Source of the DNA: Flavobacterium supellecticarium
GTDB taxonomy: Bacteria > Bacteroidota > Bacteroidia > Flavobacteriales > Flavobacteriaceae
DNA length: 64,000 nt
Direction: 5' to 3'
NCBI RefSeq assembly: GCF_004801375.1
Contig: NZ_SSNZ01000009.1
Span: 1-64,000 of the forward strand
Shown: positions 26,903-36,089 of the stretch, one piece after another
Layout of the letters: every line of letters starts with the position of its first letter
Numbering within the stretch: position 1 is the stretch's first letter
The notes under the pieces: generated by a model
Told to the model about the DNA's origin: nothing
The model's database searches: none
Seen by the model: only the letters and a program-made list of their open reading frames with translations
Position numbers and translations under genes: made by a program

Positions 26903-27310
26903 ATGAAAAAAGATATCACGATCCCAAAAGTAAAAAATGTATATGTAGCCGCTATTCAGGAGTGGAACGACGACTTTATGGAAAATTCATGGTATGCCTA
27001 TCTGATTAACGACAGCGATGTAAAATTGGAAATGGCATTGGTGGTTTCCAGAGCCTATGGGAAAATAAACGGTGAAGACCGTAAAACCGGAACCTTCCGT
27101 CACGCTTTTAAAGAAGTAGAGCCAAACTCGTCTGTTAAAATCGAATTGCTGGAAAACAATGTCCTGCAGTTAAACAATGAATTTATGGTAACCTATTTTC
27201 AGGACGGGAAATTATTCGATAAAACCTATGTCTTCCGCACCAATACGATTAATGATAAAGCATTAGTCGATCTTCCGGTGATGACAAAAAGAGGAATTTT
27301 AGGGAAGTAA
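26903..27310 (+). CDS. Conserved hypothetical protein (135 residues)
   Basis: A cytosolic protein without a signal peptide. It begins MKKDITIPKVKNVYVAAIQEWNDDF and is beta-rich, with ends VFRTNTINDKALVDLPVMTKRGILGK. I recognise no named domain. In many Flavobacteria a protein of this style follows pheS, and its position here agrees, although the pheS terminator separates the two. Confidence 0.7.
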   Translation: MKKDITIPKVKNVYVAAIQEWNDDFMENSWYAYLINDSDVKLEMALVVSRAYGKINGEDRKTGTFRHAFKEVEPNSSVKIELLENNVLQLNNEFMVTYFQDGKLFDKTYVFRTNTINDKALVDLPVMTKRGILGK

Positions 27311-27379
27311 TTTTAGGGTAGGAATTGGTCTGTTCGCGAAATTTTTCCAACTTTATGGAAAATTTACAGCACCATCCGC

Positions 27380-30193
27380 ATGAGAAAGATTCTTTTTTGC
27401 TTCCTTTTACTTCAGACAGCCACGCTGTTTTCGCAAAAAAATAACTACGCACAATTCGTAAATCCTTTTATAGGAACCGGAGGTCATGGTCATACCTTTC
27501 CCGGAGCAACGATTCCGTTTGGAATGGTGCAGCTTTCACCCGATACCCGTATCGACGGTAGTTGGGACGGATGTAGCGGTTACCATTATTCCGATTCGGT
27601 TATCTATGGTTTTTCGCATACGCACCTAAACGGTACCGGAGTTTCCGATTTCGGGGACATCATGCTGATGCCTACTATGGGGGAACCCCAACTCAATAGC
27701 GATCAGTATCGCTCGCCGTTTTCGCATAAAAACGAAAAAGCATCGGCTGGCTATTATGCCGTAAAACTCGATAACCACAATATTGATGTCCGCTTAACCG
27801 CTACTACTCGTGTAGGCTTACAGGAATATACGTTTAATCAATCGGGTAAGGCAAATATTATTCTGGATCTGAATCATCGCGACAAACTGTTAATGGGCGA
27901 TGTTCGGATAATCGACAATCAGACCATTGAAGTCCTTCGCAGAAGTGAAGCCTGGGCAAGGGATCAATATGTGTATGCACGAATGGTGTTCAGCGTGCCG
28001 ATGCAAATTACCAATGTCCGCAATAATGGATTCGCACCACCCAAAAATACCGATACCTTTTTTGCCGGATCCCAACTAGCGATAAGTTTTTCGAAAGAAG
28101 TAAAAAAAGGGGAAAAGATTCTGGTAAAAGTAGCGTTATCGCCTACGGGTTATGAAGGAGCTAAAAAAAACCTGCTGGCCGAAATGCCCGACTGGAATTT
28201 CGATGCCGTAAAAAAACAGGCGGAAACCATTTGGAATATAGAGCTGTCCAAAATTGAAATTACAACTTCCGATAAAGACAAAAAAACAATTTTCTATACC
28301 GCATTATACCACACCATGATGCAACCCAACATCGCTATGGATGTGGATGGGCTGTATCGCGGACGTGACAACGAATTACACAAAGCCGAGGGGTTCGAGT
28401 ATTATACCGTCTTTTCGCTTTGGGATACATTCAGGGGTGCGCATCCGCTGTACACGCTTATCGATAAAAAAAGAACAGCCGATTATTGCAATACGTTTAT
28501 CAAACAATACGAACAGGGTGGTCGTTTGCCGGTTTGGGAACTGGCGTCCAATGAAACCGATTGCATGATCGGGTATCATTCGGTCTCGGTACTCGCCGAT
28601 GCGATGGCAAAAGGAATTAAAGGGTTTGATTATGAAAAAGCGTTTCAGGCGGCCAAACATAGCGCCATGCTGGATCACCTGGGATTGGAGGCCTATAAAA
28701 AAAATGGTTTTATCAGTATTGACGACGAACACGAGAGTGTTTCCAAAACGTTGGAATATGCCTACGATGACTGGTGTATCGCACAAATGGCGATGTTGTT
28801 AAACAAAGTGGATGATTATCATTATTTTATCAAACGTTCGCAAAACTGGAAAAATATTTTTGACAATCAGATTGGATTTATGCGCCCCAAGAAAAACGGT
28901 GGTTGGGACAAACCATTTGATCCAAGAGAAGTGAATAACAATTTTACGGAAGGAAACAGTTGGCAGTATTCCTTTTTTGTACCTCAGGATATACCGGGTA
29001 TGATTGAAGCCTATGGTGGAAAGGATGCATTTGAGAAAAAACTCGACGCAATGTTTGTGGCGCCTTCGGAAACAACCGGCAGGGAACAGGTCGATATTAC
29101 CGGACTGATAGGGCAATATGCGCACGGGAACGAACCGAGTCATCATATGGCCTATTTGTATAATGCGATCGGAAAACCGGAAAAGACGGCCGAAAAAGTA
29201 AAATACATTCTCGATACCTTTTATAAAAATACCCCGGACGGATTGATCGGAAATGAAGATTGCGGACAAATGAGTGCGTGGTATATTCTGAGTAGTATGG
29301 GGATTTATGCCGTTACACCGGGATTACCCGTATGGAGTACGACCACACCTTATTTTGATAAAGTGCTGATTCATCTGGAAGATGGAACCACGCGAACCAT
29401 TACCAAAAAAACAACGGCAGATAAACTTAAAAATCTGGGATTGAATGCGGATGTTGTAGTAGTGAATACCAATGCGTCGGATAAGATTGTGCCGGTTCCG
29501 GTAATTGAAGCCGAAAGTAAAGCGTTTAAAGACAAACAGACGATTACGATCCGTTCCGGAGACAAGGAGGATAAACTATATTATTCGGATGGTTCCGCTT
29601 CGCAAAAACAATTTGTTCCGTATACCAAACCGGTTACGATTGGGAAATCGGCAGTTATTCGCGCCTATGCCGAAAATAACGGAAAGAAAAGTGCAACTGT
29701 AGAAGCGTCCTATTTTAAAAAGGAAAACGACTGGACGGTGACGATTGCTTCTAAAAATCATTCGCAATACCACGCGGGTGGACCGGATGGATTGATAGAC
29801 GGGATTCTCGGTACCGAAAATTGGCGGAAAGGGGATTGGCAAGGCTATCAGGGGCAAAATTTTGAAGCGGTGATCGATCTGAATAAAGTGCAATCGGTTT
29901 CACAAATTGATGCCCGTTTTTTACAGGATAGCCGTGCGTGGATTCTAATGCCGGTTAAGGTGGATTATTTCCTTTCAGATGATAATATAAATTTTAAACC
30001 GGTAGCTACGGTAATCAATACACTTGATGCTAAAAATACCGATGTGGCAATTCGTTCGTTTAAAGCGGCTTTCAAAAACAGTACGGCGCGTTATGTAAAA
30101 ATAGTAGCCTATAATTATGGGAAATTACCAGACTGGCATCAGGGTGCGGGTGGCGATGCCTATATTTTTATTGATGAAATTCAGGTAAAATAA
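27380..30193 (+). CDS. GH92 family alpha-1,2-mannosidase
   Basis: This 937-residue secreted glycosidase has a signal peptide (LFSQ). The N-terminal GH92 domain begins FVNPFIGTGGHGHTFPGATIPFGMVQLSPDTR. The catalytic domain carries SLWDTFRGAHPLYTL, EGNSWQYSFFVPQDIPG and GNEDCGQMSAWYILSSMGIYAVTPG, all GH92 hallmarks. After about residue 700 a chitobiase-type beta domain and an F5/8-type-C (CBM32-like) domain (about 785-937, HAGGPDGLIDG) add sugar binding. GH92 enzymes trim alpha-mannosides from N-glycans or yeast mannan. It stands alone, with no SusCD pair nearby, so it is not a full polysaccharide utilisation locus. Confidence 0.92.
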   Translation: MRKILFCFLLLQTATLFSQKNNYAQFVNPFIGTGGHGHTFPGATIPFGMVQLSPDTRIDGSWDGCSGYHYSDSVIYGFSHTHLNGTGVSDFGDIMLMPTMGEPQLNSDQYRSPFSHKNEKASAGYYAVKLDNHNIDVRLTATTRVGLQEYTFNQSGKANIILDLNHRDKLLMGDVRIIDNQTIEVLRRSEAWARDQYVYARMVFSVPMQITNVRNNGFAPPKNTDTFFAGSQLAISFSKEVKKGEKILVKVALSPTGYEGAKKNLLAEMPDWNFDAVKKQAETIWNIELSKIEITTSDKDKKTIFYTALYHTMMQPNIAMDVDGLYRGRDNELHKAEGFEYYTVFSLWDTFRGAHPLYTLIDKKRTADYCNTFIKQYEQGGRLPVWELASNETDCMIGYHSVSVLADAMAKGIKGFDYEKAFQAAKHSAMLDHLGLEAYKKNGFISIDDEHESVSKTLEYAYDDWCIAQMAMLLNKVDDYHYFIKRSQNWKNIFDNQIGFMRPKKNGGWDKPFDPREVNNNFTEGNSWQYSFFVPQDIPGMIEAYGGKDAFEKKLDAMFVAPSETTGREQVDITGLIGQYAHGNEPSHHMAYLYNAIGKPEKTAEKVKYILDTFYKNTPDGLIGNEDCGQMSAWYILSSMGIYAVTPGLPVWSTTTPYFDKVLIHLEDGTTRTITKKTTADKLKNLGLNADVVVVNTNASDKIVPVPVIEAESKAFKDKQTITIRSGDKEDKLYYSDGSASQKQFVPYTKPVTIGKSAVIRAYAENNGKKSATVEASYFKKENDWTVTIASKNHSQYHAGGPDGLIDGILGTENWRKGDWQGYQGQNFEAVIDLNKVQSVSQIDARFLQDSRAWILMPVKVDYFLSDDNINFKPVATVINTLDAKNTDVAIRSFKAAFKNSTARYVKIVAYNYGKLPDWHQGAGGDAYIFIDEIQVK

Positions 30194-30214
30194 AAAACTC
30201 TTGTCTGAATAAAA

Positions 30215-30249
30215 AACACCTGACAGGTTTTCAAAACCTGTCAGGTGTT
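30215..30249. repeat. Dispersed palindrome, perfect copy 3
   Basis: Same arms as at 1617-1649, here extended to 16 bp (30215-30230 and 30234-30249) with a 3-nt loop, between the convergent GH92 and terC genes. Confidence 0.85.
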
Positions 30250-30270
30250 ATATAGGGAATTCTTGACTTT

Positions 30271-31248
30271 TTACTCTTTTACCGGGAAAAGCAAGGAAGC
30301 TACAACCGATACAATCAAAATACCACCTACGATTAGTAACGAAACCGGAGAGGAGATATGAAAGAACGGGGAGATAAGCATTTTAATACCGATAAAACTC
30401 AAAATAACGGCTAATCCGTACTTTAATCGGCTAAACATATACATGAAGTTGGCCAAAAGGAAATAAAGCGCTCTAAGGCCTAAAATTGCAAAAATATTCG
30501 ACGTGTACAGGATAAACGGATCGTCCGGAGCAATAGCGAAGATCGCCGGAATACTATCGACTGCAAAAATAAGATCTGTAAATTCGATTACCGCAACAAC
30601 AACCAATAACGGTGTTGCCATTTTGATTCCGTTTTCAATCGTGAAAAACTTATCACCATCGTAGTTTTCGCTTACTTTAAAAAAGCGATGAACTAGTCGG
30701 GCACCGGGACTTTTGGTAAAGTCTTTGTCACCGTCGTCACCATCTTCGGCAAACCAGGATTTGATACCGGCAACAACCAGGAAAATCCCAAAAATGGATA
30801 GCACTACATTAATTCGGGCGGCATGACCAAAAAGATCCATTTCCGGTAAGTAGGTCATATTGATCAATTCCACACCGGTGAAAATAAAAATCGCACGGAA
30901 TACTAACGCACCGATGATTCCCCAAAAAAGTACTTTATGATGTAGTTCTTTCGGCACATTAAAAAAACCGAAAACAAGAATAAACACAAAGAGGTTGTCG
31001 ACCGATAGCGCTTTTTCGATCCAGTAGGCCGATTGAAACTGGGTGAATTGTTCCAATCCCATAAAGTAATAGATAACCCCGCTAAAGCCCATAGCCAGCG
31101 AGATCCATACGATAGACCAGATAAGTGCTTCGCGGTTGGAAACCACATGACTCTTCTTGTTAAAAACACCAAGATCGAGCAATAGCATGATAAAAATGAT
31201 AACGGAAAAAGCGGTTAGAATACCCGGATGATTGATTAAATGATCCAT
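30271..31248 (-). CDS. TerC family integral membrane protein
   Basis: A 325-residue polytopic protein (about nine helices) with the TerC/Alx signature ALSVDNLFVFILVFGFF and a second acidic pair in EFTDLIFAVDSIPAIFAI. Members are manganese or other metal exporters, also linked to tellurite resistance and alkaline response. A hydrophilic loop with acidic Asp residues (DGDDGDKDFT, about 170-180) is typical. It is transcribed alone and converges on the GH92 gene. Confidence 0.92.
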   Translation of the reverse strand: MDHLINHPGILTAFSVIIFIMLLLDLGVFNKKSHVVSNREALIWSIVWISLAMGFSGVIYYFMGLEQFTQFQSAYWIEKALSVDNLFVFILVFGFFNVPKELHHKVLFWGIIGALVFRAIFIFTGVELINMTYLPEMDLFGHAARINVVLSIFGIFLVVAGIKSWFAEDGDDGDKDFTKSPGARLVHRFFKVSENYDGDKFFTIENGIKMATPLLVVVAVIEFTDLIFAVDSIPAIFAIAPDDPFILYTSNIFAILGLRALYFLLANFMYMFSRLKYGLAVILSFIGIKMLISPFFHISSPVSLLIVGGILIVSVVASLLFPVKE

Positions 31249-31365
31249 TGTTGGTTTTTTTAGTTTTTGCGAAAATATGACTTCTTTTTTTACCCAAGGG
31301 AAAAGGGTGTAAGTTATTGTTTTTCAGGTTGTTATAAGGTTTGTTTTGCAGGTGCTTACAAATAA

Positions 31366-31426
31366 AAAAGAATCCTAAAAAGATTTTAAAATATTGATTT
31401 TCAGTAGTTTAAAATCTTTTTAGGAT
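31366..31426 (-). terminator. Long inverted repeat, probable gpsA terminator
   Basis: Perfect 19-bp arms (31372-31390 and 31408-31426) with a 17-nt loop. On the minus strand a T-rich tract follows. It lies 45 nt past the gpsA stop and before the terC promoter region. Confidence 0.75.
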
Positions 31427-31471
31427 CCTGAGAACGGTATTTTTAGCGTAAACGGGTAAAAATAAAATTTT

Positions 31472-32467
31472 TTAATCCAATTTTTCCGTCAGTTTTTTAA
31501 ATACTTTTTTCGGTTCTTTTCCTTCGTATAAGATGTCGTAAACGGCATCTATAATTGGCGTTTTGGCTTTGTATTCTTCGTTTAATTTATGGGCACTTTT
31601 GGTCGCATAGTAACCCTCGGCAACCATACTCATTTCCATTTGCGCCGATTTTACCGTATAGCCTTTTCCAATCATGTTTCCAAACATACGGTTACGGGAA
31701 AAAACAGAATATCCGGTTACGAGTAAATCACCCAGATAAGCCGAATCGTTAATGTTGCGCTTCATTTTGTGTACTTTTTTGATAAACTTTTTCATCTCGC
31801 GGATCGCATTGCTCATCAATAAAGCCTGAAAATTATCGCCATAACCCAAACCGTGTGCAATTCCGGCGGCAATGGAATAGATGTTTTTCAACATCGCGGC
31901 ATATTCGGTACCGACAATATCGTCCGAAATTTTGGTTTTAATATAATGACTGTTTAGATTTTTGGCCATTCCTTTGGCGGTTTTCATATCGCCACAGGCT
32001 ATTGTCAGATACGATAAACGCTCCAAAGCTACTTCTTCTGCGTGACACGGACCGGTAATAACGCCAATATTGTCGTATGGAATGTTATAGGTTTTATGAA
32101 AATGTTCACCAACAATCAGACTGGTTTCCGGAACTATCCCTTTAATTGCTGAAAAAATGATCTTGTTTTCAAGGCTAACCGTTAGTTTTTCCAGTTCCCC
32201 GCTTAAAAAAGCCGATGGAATGGCAAAAATCACATAATCGGCATAAGCAACCGCCTCATTTATATCGTTGGTTAAAAGTAATTTAGTAGTATCGAATTCA
32301 ACAGAACTCAGGTAATTCGGATTGTGTCTGTTTTGTTTGATATGTTCGATAGCATAGGTACTTCTCATGTACCACGCTATCTCCGAAAGGTTTACGCATA
32401 ACATCTTTGCAATGGCCGTAGCCCAACTTCCCCCGCCTATTACTGCAAATTTTGGATGGTCACTCAT
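31472..32467 (-). CDS. gpsA: Glycerol-3-phosphate dehydrogenase [NAD(P)+]
   Basis: This 331-residue soluble GpsA reduces dihydroxyacetone phosphate to sn-glycerol-3-phosphate for phospholipid synthesis. Motifs: Rossmann VIGGGSWATAIA, GPCHAEEVALERLSYLTIA, GTEYAAMLKNIYSIAAGIAHGLGYGDN with the catalytic Lys, and the GDLLVTGYSVFSRNR region. The start is the ATG at 32467; the TTG four codons upstream is less likely. A -7 element lies 22 nt upstream. Confidence 0.94.
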   Translation of the reverse strand: MSDHPKFAVIGGGSWATAIAKMLCVNLSEIAWYMRSTYAIEHIKQNRHNPNYLSSVEFDTTKLLLTNDINEAVAYADYVIFAIPSAFLSGELEKLTVSLENKIIFSAIKGIVPETSLIVGEHFHKTYNIPYDNIGVITGPCHAEEVALERLSYLTIACGDMKTAKGMAKNLNSHYIKTKISDDIVGTEYAAMLKNIYSIAAGIAHGLGYGDNFQALLMSNAIREMKKFIKKVHKMKRNINDSAYLGDLLVTGYSVFSRNRMFGNMIGKGYTVKSAQMEMSMVAEGYYATKSAHKLNEEYKAKTPIIDAVYDILYEGKEPKKVFKKLTEKLD

Positions 32468-32489
32468 TATCGATTTCAATTTATGAATC

Positions 32490-32497
32490 CAAATGTA
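32490..32497 (-). promoter_or_regulatory. -7 promoter element, gpsA
   Basis: On the minus strand this reads TACATTTG, matching TAnnTTTG. Confidence 0.55.
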
Positions 32498-32628
32498 CTT
32501 AAAAACATAGGAAGTACAAAGTATAGGCTGTAAAAGTGCTTCCCACTGTTAAAATCCAATCCGAAAATCCGAAAAAAGAAAAGTGGCACGCAAATTGGTT
32601 ACCGTGTTATAACAAAAACCCCGAAGTT

Positions 32629-33507
32629 ATGAAAACGATAAAATTACTTTTAGCTTTAGTCATTACACCCATACTGTTATCGTCTTGTTCTATAAACTAT
32701 GATGACGGTTATGTTGGCGGAAATGAAACACTTCCGCAACTGATGAACCGTTATGAATTGTGGTATGTGGATTACAACCGGACAACCGGAAACGGAGAGA
32801 TACCTTTTTTGTCACGGGCTTTTACGATTTCGTTTGTCGATGGAACGTTATTCGCAAATAACAACCTGGTCGGAATCGGTTCTACCGGAAACGGCTATGG
32901 AATAAATGTGGGTTATTATGATTTTTATCCGGAAACCATTCGTTTTTTTCACAGTGTCTACGGACAATATAATCTGGAAGTACATCGATTGAGTGCCAAT
33001 GAAATCCGATTATACGACCGAAATCAGAATACGTCCTATTATCTGGTTGGTTACCAACGCAATGGATTTGATTACAACCGTTTGTTTTACGATAATATTA
33101 CTTATTTCCTACAGGAATACAAAGCCTGGGAAAAAGTATATACCAGTCAGTATGGTGCTTTAAACGATTTTGATCATGAAAATTTTCTCCAGTTTCTATC
33201 CAGTGGAAATAATTTCAGATCGTCACAAAGTACGCCTGGAACGCCAGTAAATAACATTTATTGGGATTTTACAGGACTATACGGAATCCATAATATCTAC
33301 GGAAATCCTAATGCGAAAAATTTAACATTAGATTATGATTTCTGGGGCAATGAAGCGTTTCGATTAACCGTTATTAATGACAGTAGAATTCGATTGTTTC
33401 ATCAGGCTTCGGGTACGACCTACGAATTTCAGGGAAGAGGATTTATCCAGTACCTTAAAGAAGGCGGATTGAAGCGTGTTAAACAGGAGGAACTCAAGTT
33501 AAGTTAA
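32629..33507 (+). CDS. Secreted lipoprotein with two-fold internal repeat
   Basis: A 292-residue lipoprotein (MKTIKLLLALVITPILLSSC, Cys 20). I chose the ATG at 32629 because the frame upstream has no signal peptide. The mature protein is rich in Tyr, Phe and Asn. Two segments are alike: residues about 110-140 (LSANEIRLYDRNQNTSYYLVGYQRNGF) and about 250-285 (INDSRIRLFHQASGTTYEFQGRGFIQYL), suggesting two lipocalin-like or beta-barrel units. No named domain was recognised. It is likely anchored to the outer membrane. Confidence 0.7.
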   Translation: MKTIKLLLALVITPILLSSCSINYDDGYVGGNETLPQLMNRYELWYVDYNRTTGNGEIPFLSRAFTISFVDGTLFANNNLVGIGSTGNGYGINVGYYDFYPETIRFFHSVYGQYNLEVHRLSANEIRLYDRNQNTSYYLVGYQRNGFDYNRLFYDNITYFLQEYKAWEKVYTSQYGALNDFDHENFLQFLSSGNNFRSSQSTPGTPVNNIYWDFTGLYGIHNIYGNPNAKNLTLDYDFWGNEAFRLTVINDSRIRLFHQASGTTYEFQGRGFIQYLKEGGLKRVKQEELKLS

Positions 33508-33537
33508 AATAAGTTACTATTTTTTGTTTTTGGTGAA

Positions 33538-33573
33538 GAAAGGCGCTCCGGATTTTTTTCGGGAGCGCCTTTC
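33538..33573. terminator. Bidirectional terminator, lipoprotein / yqhD
   Basis: A 12-bp perfect stem, GAAAGGCGCTCC (33538-33549) with GGAGCGCCTTTC (33562-33573), and a T-rich loop between convergent genes. Confidence 0.82.
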
Positions 33574-33593
33574 GTTTTAGAATACGGAAAGGA

Positions 33594-34754
33594 TTAGTAA
33601 CTCATTTCTACGATTTCGCGTACTTTTTCAAGGGTGATGTTCTGACGTTCGCCCATCGCTTTCCATCCTCTTTCCTGAAAACGATCGACGATAAAATCGG
33701 CTGTTTTTTGATAGTCGAGGGTATAATTGGAAATTTTGGTATCCATTCCCATCGTATGGAAAAACTGAACGGTTTTTTCGATGGCCTGAGTGGCTTTTTC
33801 TTCTACCGTTTCGCCGGTTACCTTCCAGATCCGTTCGCCGTATTGTGCCAGTTTTTCTTTTTTGGTTTCAAACAACACACGGTATAGGTTTGGACCGATA
33901 ATAGCCAGAGTTCGGGCATGATCAATTTCGTATAAGGCGGTTAGTTCATGCCCGATCATATGCGTTGCCCAATCGGTTGGAACGCCTTTTTGAATTAATC
34001 CGTTTAAGGCCATCGTACAGCTCCACATAAAGTTGGCTGCCAATTTATAGTCGGTTGGATTTTCTACCACATCCGGTCCGATTTCAACTAAGGTTTGTAA
34101 GATACCTTCGGCGATACGATCCTGTAATAAAGCATCGTGCGGATAGGTAAGGTATTGTTCCATAACATGCGTAAAAGCATCCACCACACCGTTTTGTAAC
34201 TGGCGTTTTGGTAAGGATGCTATAACCGTAGGATCACAGATGGAAAATTTCGGAAATAAGGCCGAACCGCCAAACGATAGTTTTTCCTGCGTTTCGTTAA
34301 TGGTGATCACCGCTCCGGAGTTCATTTCACTTCCTGTAGCCGGTAAGGTTAATACCGTTCCAAACGGCATCGCGTTTTCTTTGATCAATAATCGTTTGTG
34401 AAGGATTTCCATTGGATTTCCGTCGAAATGTACGGCTGCCGATATAAATTTGACACCGTCGATAACCGAACCACCGCCAACAGCCAGGATAAAATCCAGT
34501 TTTTGTTCGCGGATTACCGTTACGGCTTTCATCAGGGTTTCGTAGCGCGGATTGGGTTCGATACCGCCAAATTCTACGATTTCAAAACCTTCTAAAGCGG
34601 CTTTAACCTGATCGTAAACACCGTTTTTAAAGATGCTTCCGCCACCATAAGCCAGTAAAATTTTGCTGTTTTTCGGAACCAACTGTCCTAGTTTTTCCGT
34701 TTGCCCTTTCCCAAAAATTAAGTTGGTCGGGTTATATAATTCGAAGTTTAACAT
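33594..34754 (-). CDS. yqhD: Iron-containing alcohol dehydrogenase, YqhD-like
   Basis: This 386-residue group III alcohol dehydrogenase reduces aldehydes with NAD(P)H. Metal ligands sit in VVDAFTHVMEQ (Asp and His), MIGHELTALYEIDHARTLAI (two His). The cofactor loop is AVGGGSVIDGVKFI, and the opening NFELYNPTNLIFGKGQTEKL is typical of YqhD. A role in detoxifying lipid-peroxidation aldehydes is likely. It converges on the lipoprotein gene. Confidence 0.93.
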   Translation of the reverse strand: MLNFELYNPTNLIFGKGQTEKLGQLVPKNSKILLAYGGGSIFKNGVYDQVKAALEGFEIVEFGGIEPNPRYETLMKAVTVIREQKLDFILAVGGGSVIDGVKFISAAVHFDGNPMEILHKRLLIKENAMPFGTVLTLPATGSEMNSGAVITINETQEKLSFGGSALFPKFSICDPTVIASLPKRQLQNGVVDAFTHVMEQYLTYPHDALLQDRIAEGILQTLVEIGPDVVENPTDYKLAANFMWSCTMALNGLIQKGVPTDWATHMIGHELTALYEIDHARTLAIIGPNLYRVLFETKKEKLAQYGERIWKVTGETVEEKATQAIEKTVQFFHTMGMDTKISNYTLDYQKTADFIVDRFQERGWKAMGERQNITLEKVREIVEMSY

Positions 34755-34768
34755 AGTATATTTTTTAA

Positions 34769-34776
34769 CAAAGGTA
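34769..34776 (-). promoter_or_regulatory. -7 promoter element, yqhD
   Basis: On the minus strand this reads TACCTTTG, matching TAnnTTTG, 14 nt upstream of the yqhD ATG. Confidence 0.5.
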
Positions 34777-34884
34777 TTTAACGTGCCAGCAAATGACGTT
34801 AATATAATGATAAAATAAACTGCCGTTTGTCGGTTGTTTTAATAGCGTTGTTGATATAATGATCTGGTTTTTAAGTGTTTGAAT

Positions 34885-34920
34885 ATTTGTGTGTAAATTT
34901 GTGTGTAAATTTGTGTATAA
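34885..34920. repeat. Three 12-bp tandem repeats
   Basis: ATTTGTGTGTAA occurs twice, then once with one change (ATTTGTGTATAA). It lies just before the 185-residue lipoprotein gene, in its leader or promoter region. Confidence 0.75.
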
Positions 34921-34935
34921 CCAATTAAATCGTTG

Positions 34936-35490
34936 ATGATGAAAACAATAGTACGCTCACTGCTATTTTGCAGCGCCTTGTTGTTCATGGCTGCCTGCGA
35001 AAACGAACCGGTTGTTTCCAATACTCCGGGTTCTGAAATGAACAAAACGGAAAATACCGTTTTTGATGTTTCCAATGCCTGTTATACTACCGATCTGATG
35101 GCAGGGCAATTTTACCTTGCCGGGAATGTTTATGTGAAAATGGATGCGAATAATGTGTATGTAATTTATAATGCTATAAATGACTGGAAGATAAAAGCAA
35201 CACATTTGTATGTGGGCGCTTGTAATCTGATTCCGCAAACAAGTACCGGAAATCCGATTCCGGGGAAATTTCCATTGGCTACAAATAATCCTTCGGGTGT
35301 ACAACAGGTGGTGTATACGATTGCTAAGTCCGGATTAGGCGATTGCTTTTGTATTGCAGCACATGCCGAAGTATCCAGACCGGGTCAGAGTGAAACCGCC
35401 TGGGCGAAAGGGGATAACTTTCCAGGTAATAACTGGGCGATGTTTTTTAGTATTTGTAAATCCAATTGTCTGGATGAAGAGCAACACTAA
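34936..35490 (+). CDS. Hypothetical lipoprotein (Cys-rich)
   Basis: A lipoprotein of about 184 residues (FMAAC, Cys near 21). The start is ATG at 34936 or the next ATG at 34939; both give the same signal peptide. The mature part has five more Cys (NACYTT, VGACNLIP, GDCFCIAAHAEV, SICKSNCL) that could form disulphides, plus an ETAWAKGDNFPGNNWAMFF aromatic/Gly-rich strand pair. I do not recognise the domain. It converges on nadD (4 nt apart), and tandem repeats lie upstream. Confidence 0.65.
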   Translation: MMKTIVRSLLFCSALLFMAACENEPVVSNTPGSEMNKTENTVFDVSNACYTTDLMAGQFYLAGNVYVKMDANNVYVIYNAINDWKIKATHLYVGACNLIPQTSTGNPIPGKFPLATNNPSGVQQVVYTIAKSGLGDCFCIAAHAEVSRPGQSETAWAKGDNFPGNNWAMFFSICKSNCLDEEQH

Positions 35491-35493
35491 TGA

Positions 35494-36075
35494 TTACTTT
35501 TTATAGAATAGGTTGTGATCGATATATTCCCATACTTTAACCGGTAACATTGGTTTGATGTTTTTACCGTTTTTGATATTGTCGCGAATAAAAGTTGAAG
35601 ACAATTCAATTACCGGAGCGCCAACCCGATGGATTTTCGGATGGTTGATAAATTCCCCGGAGATGACTTCGGATGAAATGCGCGGATAAACAAAAATAGT
35701 GTGGTTTTGAAGGATTACTTCGTAGTTTTTCCATTTGTGAAGTGAATTCAGGTTGTCTTCACCCATAATCAGAGAAAATTCATGGTTTGGATATTTCTCC
35801 TGTAAATGCGCCAATGTGTTTACCGTATAATTGGGTTGTGACAGCTTGAATTCTATATCGGAAGGCTTTATTTTGGGATAGTCTTCGGTTGCCAGAAAAA
35901 CCATTTGCAGACGATGGTAGTCGTCCAGCAAACTAGTTTTCTTTTTGTGCGGATTATGTGGCGTTACAACCATCCATATCTGGTCCATATCCGTGTTTTC
36001 GGCCATATGATTGGCAATGATCAGGTGTCCGATATGAATGGGATTGAAAGTTCCGAAATAAAGCCCTATTTTCAT
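35494..36075 (-). CDS. nadD: Nicotinate-nucleotide adenylyltransferase
   Basis: This 193-residue enzyme makes nicotinate adenine dinucleotide from NaMN and ATP in NAD synthesis. The nucleotidyltransferase motif GTFNPIHIGHLIIANHM (about 7-23) and the SSTFIRDNIKNGKNIKPMLP ISSTxxR-like signature are present. It is the last gene of the yicC-gmk-nadD operon, starting 14 nt after gmk. Confidence 0.95.
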   Translation of the reverse strand: MKIGLYFGTFNPIHIGHLIIANHMAENTDMDQIWMVVTPHNPHKKKTSLLDDYHRLQMVFLATEDYPKIKPSDIEFKLSQPNYTVNTLAHLQEKYPNHEFSLIMGEDNLNSLHKWKNYEVILQNHTIFVYPRISSEVISGEFINHPKIHRVGAPVIELSSTFIRDNIKNGKNIKPMLPVKVWEYIDHNLFYKK

Positions 36076-36089
36076 GGGAGTTCTATTGC

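Noticed and set aside
28376..29269. Long minus-strand frames inside the GH92 gene
   Set aside because: They are shadows of a gene with full GH92 motifs.
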